DNA from: Pelosinus fermentans JBW45
GTDB taxonomy: Bacteria; Bacillota; Negativicutes; DSM-13327
Assembly (NCBI RefSeq): GCF_000271665.2
Contig: NZ_CP010978.1
Span: 5,228,501 to 5,292,500, forward strand
DNA length: 64,000 nt
Reading direction: 5' to 3'
The position numbers and the translations under genes were made by a program. This document shows positions 1 through 11,000 of this stretch, piece after piece. Numbering within the stretch: the stretch's first letter is position 1; each line of letters opens with the position of its first letter. A model generated the notes under the pieces. The model did not search any database and was not told the origin of the DNA. It worked only from the letters and a program-made list of their open reading frames with translations.

Positions 1-3000
1 AACAAACATACCCACAATATTTTCTAAATTCGCATGGGGCCTGCCTGTAATCGGTGTCCCTACTATAATATCTTCCTGATCCGTATATTTTGACAATAAA
101 ATATTGTATGCTGCCATCAATACCATATATAAGGTTGTACCGGTTTCCATGGCAAGTTTATTTAACTCTCTTGTCAGTTCTTCTCCTAAAGTAAACTTTA
201 GCCAGTCTCCCTCAAAGCTTTTAACTGGTGGTCTTGGATAATCACTCGGCATATTGAGTACCGGAAGTTCGCCTCCTAAGGTCTGTAACCAATATGCCTC
301 CCGATGTTTAAATATTTCACTTGCCTGCAAGTTTTTTTGCCAAGCCGAAAAATCTTTGTACTGAACCTGCAGCTCCGGCAATTCCATACCTTCATACAAG
401 CTTGCCAACTCTTTTGCCAAAATCCCCATAGATACGCCATCAGAGATAATATGATGCATATCAAATAACATAACATGGCTGTTTTCATCCAATTCAACCA
501 GCCCCACTCTAAGCAACGGAGCCTTGCTTAAATCAAAGGGACGTACAAAATTCTGAAAAATATTTCCTATATCCTCTTTTTCCCCGTAGAAACACTCAAT
601 GGTAAAAGCAGTTTCTTTGTGTACTCGTTGTACCGGTTCCCCATTAATTAATTCAAAGGAGGTCCGTAAGGTTTCATGTCTTTGGATTAGTTTTGTCCAC
701 ACCTCTTCAAACCGCTGTTTGCTTAAAACACCCTCCACCTTAAATGCTGCGGACATATTATAGGCAGTACCATTTACGCCAAATTGATTTAAGATAAACA
801 TTCTCTTTTGCGCTGAGGATACGGGATAATATTCTTGTTCAGCTGCTGCTTCAATAGCCGCATAGTTATTTTCTGCCGCACCATTGATAATTTTGATTAA
901 TTCTTTGATGGTTTGGGCTTTAAATATTTGCTGCAGGGGCACCTCTGCCCCAAATTCCTTATGTACCTTGGCTACAAGGCTTATTGCCTTTAACGAATGA
1001 CCACCCAGTTCAAAAAAATTATCTTCGATTCCGACCTTTTCCACGCCTAAAACACTCTGCCAGATTTGTGCCAGCTTTTCTTCCCCTTCATTCCTCGGTG
1101 CTACATATTTCGTTCCAATCCTTCCCTCTGGTTCCGGTAAAACTTTTCTATCGATTTTACCATTGGATGTTAACGGCATCTTCTCAAGCTGGACAAAGAT
1201 TGACGGTATCATGTACTCAGGCAATGTTTTACTTAAATGTTCCCTAAGCTCCCTAGTAGTAAGTTCCTGTTCGGCTACAATGAAAGCACATAAATATTTC
1301 TGATCATTTGTATCCTCTTTATCAATCACCACTGCTTCTTTTATGGACGGATAGTTTATTATTTCGGTTTCGATCTCACCTAGTTCGATTCGGAATCCTC
1401 GGATTTTGACTTGATAATCAATCCGGCCCAAAAATTCAATATTGCCGTCCGGCAGCCATCTAGCTAGATCCCCTGACCGATACATCCGCTTACCCGGTAC
1501 GAAAGGATTTTCTACAAATTTTTCGGCTGTCAATTCCGGTCTGTTCAAATAACCTTTTGCCAAACCATCACCGGATATGCAAAGTTCCCCAGCTATACCA
1601 ATCGGCTGCAAATTATTATTTCTGTCCACGATATAGATTTGTGTATTATCCACAGGGCGACCTATCGGAGGCAGGACATCATTGGGCTCATCCCGGCTGA
1701 CAGAAGCCCAGGTTGTAACGACAGTGTTCTCAGTTGGACCGTAATGATTTACCAACGTAAAGGGGATCTCTTTTGAAGGTCTGCGGTGCAGCTTATCCCC
1801 ACCTGTTAATAATGCCCTAAGCTGAATTTCACCTGACCACTCCTCAGCCAATAATGCCTCGGCCATTGGTGTCGGCATAAAACTTACAGTAATCAGGTTG
1901 TCCTTGAGCCACTGAATCAGCCCTGTTGTTGATGCTCTGGTTTCATTATTAGGTATCCATAACTCTGCACCGGACGTCAAATAGGGCCAAATCTCCCAAA
2001 CCGAAGCGTCAAAGGCCTGTCCTGCCAATTGACTTGCCCTGTCTAGAAAAGTGATGTTATATACACGCTGATGCCAGGATACCAGATTCACAAGACTAGT
2101 GTGCTCAATTTCAACCCCTTTCGGTTTGCCGGACGACCCTGAGGTATAAATCACATACGCTATATCTCGCGAATTACGCTCCATGCGTAAATTAGAATTA
2201 TCTCCAGAGTACAAGTTAGGGTCATCTAAAAGAATTGTTTCCCGGGAGAAGACTTCTTGGTCAACTAAGTGCTGCTGCGTTAATAAGATATCTGTTCCGC
2301 TGTCTTCTAGCATATAGCGGATTCTATCCTCAGGATACTCCGGATCAATCGGCAGATATGCCCCTCCAGCCTTCAAGATTCCCATAAGTCCAATAATCAT
2401 TTCCGGAGAGCGTTCCGTCATTATGCTTACAATGCTATTTCTTTTTACTCCCTTATGAGAGAGGACTCGCGCCAATTGATTGGCCTTATTATTCAGCTCT
2501 TTATATGTAAGTACTTCTTGTTCAAAGTTCACAGCAATACAATCAGGATTCTTTTCAGCCTGTTCTTCGAATAGCTCATGGATCACTTTGTATTTGGGGT
2601 ATTCCACCTGGGTATTGTTAAACGCTGAAAGTCCTTGCCGTTCTTCTTCTGTAAGTATATCGATATCTCTTACCAGAACATGAGGATTTTCAATTATTCT
2701 CTCGATAATTCCTTGAAAATGTCCTTTTATTCTTTTCATAAAAGCTGGATCATATGCCAGTGCATTATAGTTAAACGTAACGGTTAATTCCTTACCAAGA
2801 ACGACAATCATGTTAAAGTTATAATTCGTTTGTTCATAAGACTCACTATCGCCTACAGTAAAACCAATCTCATTAGCGTCCAAACCTTCTTCAACAGGAT
2901 AATTCTCAAAAACGACAATGTGATCAACTAAACTGCCTTTTAAGTCCGTATTTGCCTGTATTTCAGCCAAAGGATAGTAACTGAACCGCTCAGATTCTAC

Positions 3001-3987
3001 TGCAAATTGCTGTACCCTATTTACTAATCCCCCAAAGGTTTCGGATTCATCGCATTTTATCCTGACAGGCAAAGTATTTATAAATAATCCTACCATATTC
3101 TCAATACCTTTTATTTCGTGGGGTCTTCCTGATACGACTGCACCGAACACAACATCATTGGTATTATTATACCTCTGCAATAAGATTCCCCACGCCGACT
3201 GAACAATGGTATTTAGGGTTACATTATTTGTCTTTACGATATCCTCTAGACCTTTTCTTGTGCTTTCGTTTATCCGGAAAGTCATTTCTGCTAATTCATA
3301 TTTCCCATCTGTTACAATCCCCTTATTTTTGGGAAGCACGGCCCGTTCTTCGTAATCTCTCAAATACCTTTTCCAGTATAATGCAGCCTCTTCCCGGTCT
3401 TGCTGAGTAAGCCAATTAATGTAGTCACTGTAAGGATATACAACCCCTAAGTTCAACTGCCGATTCTCTTTTAAAGAATGATACATTGCCAGAAATTCCT
3501 TACGAATGATCCCCATGCACCATCCGTCCATAATGATATGGTGAAAACTCCATAGTAACTTGTATGATTCATTTCCCGCTTTAACTACACTGATACGCAT
3601 GGGAAGATCTTTTCTTAAATCAAACCCTCTGAGTCTGTCCGCCTTTTTAAATTCTTCAATAAATGCTTTCTTTTCCAATTCTGACAAATGGGTGATATCC
3701 TCAAAATGAATATGCGCCTTGCGTGTTTTCATAACAACCTGAACTGGTTTTTCCACGTTTTCATAGACAAAAACAGTCCGCAATATGTCGTACCTTTCAA
3801 TAAGCATATTCAAGCTTTCTTCAAGATATTTGACTTCCAGACTGCCTTCTATGGATAAGAAACTCTGTTCAAAATACGCATTGGATCCACTATATAGCAG
3901 CGAATGATATAACATGCCTTCCTGCATAGGAGATAACATATATATATCCTTTATTTTTTTATGATTTTTTTTCTTTCCATTACTCAT
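1..3987 (-). CDS. Non-ribosomal peptide synthetase, C-A-PCP-C..., partial (3' end beyond window)
   Basis: Third synthetase of the lipopeptide assembly line. The frame stays open from an ATG at 3987 to base 1, so at least 1329 codons are present and the C-terminus lies outside the window. The ATG has GGGAGGG six bases upstream. Domains in order: condensation (about residues 15-440, motif HHIIMDGW), adenylation (about 470-960, core YTSGSSGKPKG), carrier protein (DNFFELGGHSLKA near 1000) and most of a second condensation domain (HHIISDGVS). The HHxxxDGW form and its place after an epimerization module suit a D-donor/L-acceptor C domain. The A-domain residues I align to the Stachelhaus positions read D-A-W-F-L-G-H-V-V, one change from a known leucine code (DAWFLGNVVK), so leucine is inferred. 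The second C domain implies at least one more residue downstream. It starts 48 bp after the previous synthetase gene. Confidence 0.95.
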   Translation of the reverse strand, partial: MSNGKKKNHKKIKDIYMLSPMQEGMLYHSLLYSGSNAYFEQSFLSIEGSLEVKYLEESLNMLIERYDILRTVFVYENVEKPVQVVMKTRKAHIHFEDITHLSELEKKAFIEEFKKADRLRGFDLRKDLPMRISVVKAGNESYKLLWSFHHIIMDGWCMGIIRKEFLAMYHSLKENRQLNLGVVYPYSDYINWLTQQDREEAALYWKRYLRDYEERAVLPKNKGIVTDGKYELAEMTFRINESTRKGLEDIVKTNNVTLNTIVQSAWGILLQRYNNTNDVVFGAVVSGRPHEIKGIENMVGLFINTLPVRIKCDESETFGGLVNRVQQFAVESERFSYYPLAEIQANTDLKGSLVDHIVVFENYPVEEGLDANEIGFTVGDSESYEQTNYNFNMIVVLGKELTVTFNYNALAYDPAFMKRIKGHFQGIIERIIENPHVLVRDIDILTEEERQGLSAFNNTQVEYPKYKVIHELFEEQAEKNPDCIAVNFEQEVLTYKELNNKANQLARVLSHKGVKRNSIVSIMTERSPEMIIGLMGILKAGGAYLPIDPEYPEDRIRYMLEDSGTDILLTQQHLVDQEVFSRETILLDDPNLYSGDNSNLRMERNSRDIAYVIYTSGSSGKPKGVEIEHTSLVNLVSWHQRVYNITFLDRASQLAGQAFDASVWEIWPYLTSGAELWIPNNETRASTTGLIQWLKDNLITVSFMPTPMAEALLAEEWSGEIQLRALLTGGDKLHRRPSKEIPFTLVNHYGPTENTVVTTWASVSRDEPNDVLPPIGRPVDNTQIYIVDRNNNLQPIGIAGELCISGDGLAKGYLNRPELTAEKFVENPFVPGKRMYRSGDLARWLPDGNIEFLGRIDYQVKIRGFRIELGEIETEIINYPSIKEAVVIDKEDTNDQKYLCAFIVAEQELTTRELREHLSKTLPEYMIPSIFVQLEKMPLTSNGKIDRKVLPEPEGRIGTKYVAPRNEGEEKLAQIWQSVLGVEKVGIEDNFFELGGHSLKAISLVAKVHKEFGAEVPLQQIFKAQTIKELIKIINGAAENNYAAIEAAAEQEYYPVSSAQKRMFILNQFGVNGTAYNMSAAFKVEGVLSKQRFEEVWTKLIQRHETLRTSFELINGEPVQRVHKETAFTIECFYGEKEDIGNIFQNFVRPFDLSKAPLLRVGLVELDENSHVMLFDMHHIISDGVSMGILAKELASLYEGMELPELQVQYKDFSAWQKNLQASEIFKHREAYWLQTLGGELPVLNMPSDYPRPPVKSFEGDWLKFTLGEELTRELNKLAMETGTTLYMVLMAAYNILLSKYTDQEDIIVGTPITGRPHANLENIVGMFV

Positions 3988-4035
3988 TGAATACCCTCCC
4001 AAGCCCGCTTTTATAAAATCAATATGATTATACTT

Positions 4036-7000
4036 TTATTCAACATCACTACATACATCTTCAAGATCTTCAAGGTCTTCAAAGGTGATACTCTTTAAAG
4101 TAAAATCACTTGGTGTCATTTCGGTGGAGTCGAGCTCTGCGCAATGATCAATAACGTGAAGCAGCTTTTTCTTAAAAAGCTCTGCAATTTTCATAACGGT
4201 GTCGTTTTCATACTCACCTTTATGATACGTGAAGTTTAATAGTAATCTTCCTTTGGTAACCATCCCGTTTATATCCATCGCATACAGATTTTCCATGTAT
4301 GGAGATATCGATTTTCCCGCAGGAATACCGGAAATCGTAAATAGTTCCGTATTCACATCCCCGTCAAATTGTCCAAGATAATTGAAATTGATTTCTGGCT
4401 TCAGGTTAAACATTAGTGATTCCTTTTTTTCAGGTAAGGTTTGATATTTAAGAATCCCGTATCCGATCCCTTTATTGGGTATCTGCCGCATGCTTTCTTT
4501 TACTGCTTTTATCTTATATGCAAGATTCTGATCACCGCTCATATCCAAGATTACAGGGTATTGGGCCGTAAACCATCCGACAGTCCTTGATATATCAATA
4601 TCCTTTATTATTCTTTCTCTACCGTGTCCCTCCAGATTAACTAATACCCTGCCTTCCCTTGTCCATTCTTTAATCGTAAGACCCAGAGCGGTAAGCAAAA
4701 TATCATTTACCTCCGTGTTATAAGCTGAATTAACCTTTTTTAGCAAGGTTTCCGTTTCTCTTTCGGTTAAATTAATTTGGATATAGCCATTATCTCCGCT
4801 TCTTCTTTCCTGAACGGCTTTATCCTTGGGAAGCGGTTTTACATTCGTTTCTTCAAGCTTTATCCAATATTCTATCTCGTTTAATAGTTCCCGGCTGTTC
4901 GCATAAACAGCTAATCCAGCCGACCAATCTTTAAAGGAGTTGGTCTTATTCGCAAATTTTATTTCTTCATCATGCAACACCTGAATATACCCATTAAAAA
5001 GATCCTGAAGTATAATCCTCCAGGATACTCCATCAATTATCAAATGATGAATAACAATTAAAAGGTGATCCCCTGCATTGGTCTTAAACAGCCCTAATTT
5101 AACCAAAGGACCATGGTATAGATCAATACTATTTTGAATTCGATCCGCTTCTTTCGCAATTATTTCCCGACAATTATTGTAATCCCTAACATCTACAGTT
5201 TCTAATGAATAAAGTTCGCCTTCAAGACCTCTATTAAACTGGACAAGCTTGCCTGCATCAGTCTTAATAATCATTCGTAAAACGTCATGATGGTCTACCA
5301 ATTTTGAAAAAACTTTTCTAATAATACTTTCTACAAATCCGTTCTTTCCATATAGCATAACGGCCTGATTAAAGTGATGTTTCTCTGTAAAGCTTTGCTC
5401 AAATAACCAACTCTGCATAGGTGTAAAACCGACTTCACCTTCAACCATCCCTTGATCAACCCCCCTGCTCGTCAAGGTTATATGGCTGCTCAATCCTTCA
5501 ATCATGGGATACGTAAACAAATCTCGCATTTCTAAGTTTAGTCCGCACTGGCTCAGGCGAGACATTACTTGTATAGCCTTAATTGAGTCTCCTCCTAAGC
5601 TGAAGAAATTATCCTTTATTCCCACTTTCTTTACTTTTAATACCTCTTGCCATATCTTGGTCAATAATTCTTCTCTTTCATTCCGGGGAGCAACATACTC
5701 AATTCCAGTATTCATATTGCTATTTGGTTCAGGTAAGGCCTTCCTATCCGCTTTGCCATTTGAACTAAGCGGCATCTTTTCAAGCTGTACAAAATAAGAT
5801 GGTATCATGTAATCAGGTAATTCCCGGGAGAGATGACCCCGTAATTCTGATATAGTAACTTCCCGCTCTGCCACAATATAAGCGCAGAGATATTTATCAC
5901 TGTCTTTGCCTTCTTTAGCGACAACAACGCTTTCTTTTATAGAGGGATGTTTTAATAATTGAGTTTCAATCTCCCCCAATTCGATCCTAAAACCTCTAAT
6001 TTTTACTTGATGATCGATTCGACCCAAGAATTCAATGTTTCCATCGGGGAGCCATCTTGCAAGATCGCCGGTTCGGTACATCCGTGCTCCGGGAAAGAAA
6101 GGATTTTTTACAAATTTCTCTGCCGTCAGTTCCGGTTTGTTTAAGTATCCTCTAGCTAAGCCCTCTCCTGCAATACAAAGCTCGCCAGCCATACCGATGG
6201 GTTGGAGTTTATTATTTTTATTGACTATAAATAACTTTATATTATCAATCGGCTTACCAATTGGAACAATTTCAAGTTCCTTCCCCGTTGAACAATCAAA
6301 ATAAGATACGTCCACGGTAGCTTCTGTTGGACCATATAAATTGATCAATTTAACAGGCTGCCCTTTTAATAGTGTATTAAATTTATTTGCATGTTCCGGA
6401 TTCAGTGCTTCTCCGCTGGCAAATACCTGCTCTAGGCTTTCGAGTTTATTTACATTGATTTGATTCTCCATATAAGTTAAAAAAACGGCTAACATAGAAG
6501 GTACAAAATGCATGGTAGTTACTTTATTTTTCTCGATCGATCTTACTATTTCTTCAGGCTCTTTTTCGCCGCCTGGTCTTAACATACAAACCCTTGCTCC
6601 TACGAAGAACCACCATAAAATCTCCCATACCGATACATCAAAAGTAAAGGGAGTTTTTTGCATGATAACGTCTTTGGATTCAAGTCTATAGTAATCTTGC
6701 ATCCAATTGATTCTATTGATAACAGAGTGATGTTCGATCATTACCCCTTTCGGTTTTCCGGTGGAGCCAGAAGTATAGATTACATAGGCCAAATCATGAG
6801 AATTGTTTTCTAATGGCAGGTTGGAGTCTTCGCCACAATATAAACTTACATCATCTAAATCAATTACATGACCCTTATATGACACTCTATTAAGGAAACG
6901 ACTCTGGGTTAGTAGAATTCTTGTCCCACTGTCTTCCAACATGTAGCTGATTCTTTCCTCTGGGTAATCCGGAGCTATAGGCAAATAGGCTCCCCCTGCT

Positions 7001-8031
7001 TTCAATATCCCGATAATTCCAATAATCATTCCAAAGGAACGTTCCACCATGATACCTACTAAACGATTTGCTTTTACCCCTTTATTTCGTAATACTCTTG
7101 CCAATTGGTTCGTCTTGTTATTTAATTCTCGATAGGTAAGCCACTGGTCCTCAAAGATCACGGCAATGTTATCCGGATTTTTTTCAACCTGTTCTTCAAA
7201 TACTCTCTGAATTGTCTGTTCTCTTGGATAAGCAACGTCTGTATTATTAAAATCAAATAATATGTTTCTTTTTTCATCCTCAGATAAAATTTCTATTTCA
7301 GATAGTTTGATTTGAGGATTTTGGGTTACTTCCTGGAAGTAATGAAACAGGTGATCAATCACCTGTTTCATTACTTGTTCCGTATAAAGATTTTCATTAT
7401 ATTCCAATGTAACCTCTATAGAATCTTCCAGCAGTAAAAAAGAAAATAGTGTATCAATTTTAAAATCATCAATGATTGTCTTCTCGTGAATGTTTTCCAG
7501 TAAAACGACGGTCTTATAAACTAAGCCTTCATCACTTGCAGAGCACAATTTCAACTTTTCATAAATAGTATCAAGAGGGTAATTTTGATAACTATCAGCC
7601 TCAATGACAATGTTTTTTATTTTACCCAAGAAATCGCTAAAGCTCTCCCCTACATCAATGTTGCTTCTGAGCGGTAAAATACTATTTAAATATATGCTAT
7701 CTATATCTACGCCTTGTTTAAACACAGGCATACCTACTAAAAGATCGCAATTAGCGGTATATCTGTACAGCAGATATTTTATACCAGATAACAGAATTAC
7801 ATAGGTAGCATATTCAGAGTGATTGCTTAAATGAACTATTTTCTGAAAAACTTTGTTTGACAGTTTGCGTTTAAATATCGCTTTTGTATATCCAATTTGA
7901 TTTTGATCATTATTGGCAGAAAAACCATTACTATTTATCTCACCGTCTAATTTCTTCATCCAATACATTTTTTCTTCTTCATAATCCCCGCTTGATACGA
8001 TAATATTTCGAGAATGTTTATCCAACAACAT
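4036..8031 (-). CDS. Non-ribosomal peptide synthetase, half C-A-PCP-E (D-Ser module)
   Basis: A one-module synthetase of 1331 residues. Residues 1-240 match only the C-terminal lobe of a condensation domain: they begin at the EYW-like segment (KMYWMKKL) and have no HHxxxDG motif. Then come an adenylation domain (about 265-760), a carrier protein of the pre-epimerization type (DNFFSLGGDSIKA, about 830) and an epimerization domain (HHLIIDGVSWRIL, about 880-1310). Stachelhaus positions read D-V-W-H-F-S-L-V-D, a serine-type code, so the expected product residue is D-Ser. The preceding synthetase ends in a full C domain with no A domain, so the pair is probably one module split between two proteins, with the half C domain as a remnant or contact surface. 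The start has AGGAGGA seven bases upstream and lies 31 bp after the upstream stop. A 40-bp palindrome lies inside the coding sequence at 7337-7376. Confidence 0.96.
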   Translation of the reverse strand: MLLDKHSRNIIVSSGDYEEEKMYWMKKLDGEINSNGFSANNDQNQIGYTKAIFKRKLSNKVFQKIVHLSNHSEYATYVILLSGIKYLLYRYTANCDLLVGMPVFKQGVDIDSIYLNSILPLRSNIDVGESFSDFLGKIKNIVIEADSYQNYPLDTIYEKLKLCSASDEGLVYKTVVLLENIHEKTIIDDFKIDTLFSFLLLEDSIEVTLEYNENLYTEQVMKQVIDHLFHYFQEVTQNPQIKLSEIEILSEDEKRNILFDFNNTDVAYPREQTIQRVFEEQVEKNPDNIAVIFEDQWLTYRELNNKTNQLARVLRNKGVKANRLVGIMVERSFGMIIGIIGILKAGGAYLPIAPDYPEERISYMLEDSGTRILLTQSRFLNRVSYKGHVIDLDDVSLYCGEDSNLPLENNSHDLAYVIYTSGSTGKPKGVMIEHHSVINRINWMQDYYRLESKDVIMQKTPFTFDVSVWEILWWFFVGARVCMLRPGGEKEPEEIVRSIEKNKVTTMHFVPSMLAVFLTYMENQINVNKLESLEQVFASGEALNPEHANKFNTLLKGQPVKLINLYGPTEATVDVSYFDCSTGKELEIVPIGKPIDNIKLFIVNKNNKLQPIGMAGELCIAGEGLARGYLNKPELTAEKFVKNPFFPGARMYRTGDLARWLPDGNIEFLGRIDHQVKIRGFRIELGEIETQLLKHPSIKESVVVAKEGKDSDKYLCAYIVAEREVTISELRGHLSRELPDYMIPSYFVQLEKMPLSSNGKADRKALPEPNSNMNTGIEYVAPRNEREELLTKIWQEVLKVKKVGIKDNFFSLGGDSIKAIQVMSRLSQCGLNLEMRDLFTYPMIEGLSSHITLTSRGVDQGMVEGEVGFTPMQSWLFEQSFTEKHHFNQAVMLYGKNGFVESIIRKVFSKLVDHHDVLRMIIKTDAGKLVQFNRGLEGELYSLETVDVRDYNNCREIIAKEADRIQNSIDLYHGPLVKLGLFKTNAGDHLLIVIHHLIIDGVSWRIILQDLFNGYIQVLHDEEIKFANKTNSFKDWSAGLAVYANSRELLNEIEYWIKLEETNVKPLPKDKAVQERRSGDNGYIQINLTERETETLLKKVNSAYNTEVNDILLTALGLTIKEWTREGRVLVNLEGHGRERIIKDIDISRTVGWFTAQYPVILDMSGDQNLAYKIKAVKESMRQIPNKGIGYGILKYQTLPEKKESLMFNLKPEINFNYLGQFDGDVNTELFTISGIPAGKSISPYMENLYAMDINGMVTKGRLLLNFTYHKGEYENDTVMKIAELFKKKLLHVIDHCAELDSTEMTPSDFTLKSITFEDLEDLEDVCSDVE
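7337..7376. repeat. 40-bp perfect palindrome inside the D-Ser NRPS gene
   Basis: Two 19-base arms (7337-7355 and 7358-7376) are exact reverse complements with a 2-base spacer. The reading frame runs straight through (QVMKQVIDHLFHYF) at the joint between the half C domain and the adenylation domain. The chance occurrence of such a long perfect hairpin in coding DNA is low. Its role is unknown: a recombination scar or an mRNA structure are both possible. Confidence 0.9.
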
Positions 8032-8062
8032 GCAGCGCTCCTCCTACTCTTACTTACTTGTT

Positions 8063-11000
8063 TTAGAAATTAAAATCCAAATTCTGTTGAATCCTTTTGC
8101 GTTTCACATACTGTTCTTCTAAAGAAATCATTTTTATTATGATGTCTTTATTTTTCGTAACTTGCTGAAGAATTTTACAATAGTCATTTAAAATTCGTTT
8201 CGCGGTATCTTCGGTAAATAACTTAGTATAATACTCCAGCATCAGCTCCAACCTGCCATTTCCTTCTGCCGCATATAAGGTCAGATCAAATTTTGCTGTT
8301 TTATTATCCCATTCATAGGGAATAAATCGTAACGTTCCCATTTCCAGTGGGTTCATTTCAATGTTTTGTAGAGCAAACATAGTGTCAAATAACGGATTCC
8401 TATTTAGTTCCCTGGACATATCCAGTTTTTCCACCAGCTTTTCAAATTGATAGTCTTGATGCTCATAGGCACTGAGGGCATGTTCTTTGACCTCTTGTAA
8501 AAACTCCAAGAAACTTTTCTCTCCTGCCGGGTGATTCCTCATAGGCAGGGTATTAACAAACATACCCACCAGATTTTCTAAGTCTGCATGAGGTCTGCCG
8601 GCAATGGGCGTTCCCACAATTATATCTTCTTGACCAGCATGTTTCGCCAGTAAAACGTTATATGCCGCCAGCAATACCATATATAAGGTGGTGCCGGTTT
8701 GGCTGGCAAGTTTGCGTAACTCTCCCGTCAGTTCTTCTTCTAAACTAAAACTCAGTCGATCTCCCTCAAAGCTCCTGACGGCTGGTCGTGAGTAATCACT
8801 TGGCATATTCAATACGGGAATTTCTCCCGCAAAAGTCTGCATCCAGTATGCCTCCTGTCTCTTAAATCCTTCAGTCCGAAACATATTGTCCTGCCAAGAC
8901 GAAAAGTCTTTGTATTGGATTTTAATTTCCGGCAGTTCCTGCCTGTCATACAAGCTTGCCAGTTCTTTGATTAAAATCCCGATAGACACACCATCAGATA
9001 TAATATGGTGCATATCAAATAATACAATATGCTTATTTATTTCGGTCAATTCTACCAATCCCACTCTTAGTAACGGAGCTTTACTTAGATCAAAGGGACG
9101 TACAAAAGTTTGAATGATATCGTGTATATCTTTTTCAGCCCCTTGTATGCAGTCGATAGTAAAATCAATTTTTGGATGTACTCTTTGTACTGGTTCTCCA
9201 GCAATTACAACAAAGGAGGTTCGTAACGTTTCGTGCCTCTCTATCAGTTTTTTCCATACCTCTTCAAACCGATCCTTGTCTAAAGAACCTTCCACCTCAA
9301 GAGCAGCGGGCATGTTATAGGTCGTACCGCTATTTGCAAACTGACTTAGGATAAACATCCTCTTTTGCGCCGATGATACCGGATAGTATTCCTGCGGGGT
9401 TACCCTTTCGATGCCAGCATAGTCTTGTTGTACCGAGCCTTCAATCATTTTGCTCAGTTCCTTAATGGTTTGGGATTTAAACACATCCTGCAGAGATACT
9501 TCTACTCCAAATTCCTTATGAATTCGGGCTGCAAGATTTATTGTTTTTAGGGAATGTCCCCCTAGCTCAAAAAAGTTATCTTCGATCCCTACTTTTTCAA
9601 TTCCTAAAACATCCTGCCAAATTTGCGCCAGGGTTTCTTCCCTTTTGTTTCTCGGTGCTGCGTATTCCATTCCAGCTCCAAGCCTTTCTTCCGGCTCTGG
9701 CAGTGCTTTCCTGTCGATCTTCCCGTTGGGCGTTAACGGCATCGTCTCAAGTTGTATAAAAGTCAACGGAATCATGTAATCCGGCAAAATTCCACCTAAA
9801 TACTTTCTAAGCTCCGCAACACTAAGCTCCCTCTCGACTACAATATAAGCACACAGGTACTTCTGATCGTTTCCATCGTCCTTGGTCATAACAACCGTTT
9901 CTTTTATAGATGGATGGTTCAGCAGTCCAATTTCAATCTCGCCTAGTTCAATCCTAAAGCCTCTAATCTTCACTTGATGATCAATGCGGCCTAAGAATTC
10001 AATATTCCCGTCTGGCAGCCACCTAGCCAAATCGCCTGTCCGGTACATTTTTTTACCAGGTACAAAAGGATTTGCTACAAATTTCTCTGCCGTCAATTCC
10101 GGCCTATTTAAATAACCTCTGGCTAATCCATCCCCCGCTATGCATAGTTCTCCGGCTACCCCGATGGGCTGCAATTTGTTATTTCTATCCACAATATAGA
10201 TTTGGGCGTTATCCATAGGACTACCTATAGAAGGAAGCATATCCTCATGCCCATCAGGACTTACGCTGGTCCAAGTCGCCACCACTGTATTTTCCGTAGG
10301 CCCATAATGATTAAGCAAGGTAAAGGGCAATTCACGGCAAGGCCTGCGACGCAATTTATCCCCGCCAGTCAATAGCGCCCTTAAAGATATATCCAGAGGC
10401 CATTCCTCAGCCAAGAGTGCTTCTGCCATGGGTGTCGGCATAAAGCTTATTGTAATCTCGTTGTCTTTTAGCCACCTAATGAGTCCGTTTGTAGAGATTC
10501 TGGTTTCCTTATTAGGAATATACAGCCCCGCACCAGAGGCTAAATACGGCCATATTTCCCAAACAGCGGCATCAAAGGCTTGACCGGCCAATTGACTTGC
10601 CCTGTCCTCCTGGGTGATGTTGTATACCCGTCGATGCCAGGATATCAGATTAACAAGACTGGCATGCTCAATCTCAACGCCTTTGGGTTTTCCCGTCGAC
10701 CCCGAGGTATAAATCACATACGCTAAATCCTGTGAATCCGTTTTCAAATATAGATTATCATCATTTCCATAATACAAATTTTCATCGTCTAACAGGAGGG
10801 TTTCACCATGAAAAACTTCTTTATGAACCAAGTGTTTCTGGGTTAATAAGATATTGGCTCCGCTGTCTGCCAGCATATAACTGATTCTTTCCTCCGGATA
10901 ATCCGGATCAATAGGCAGATAGACTCCTCCAGCTTTTAAAATCCCAATCATCCCAACCATCATTTCCGGAGAGCGATCGGTTAAGATACCTACAATATTG

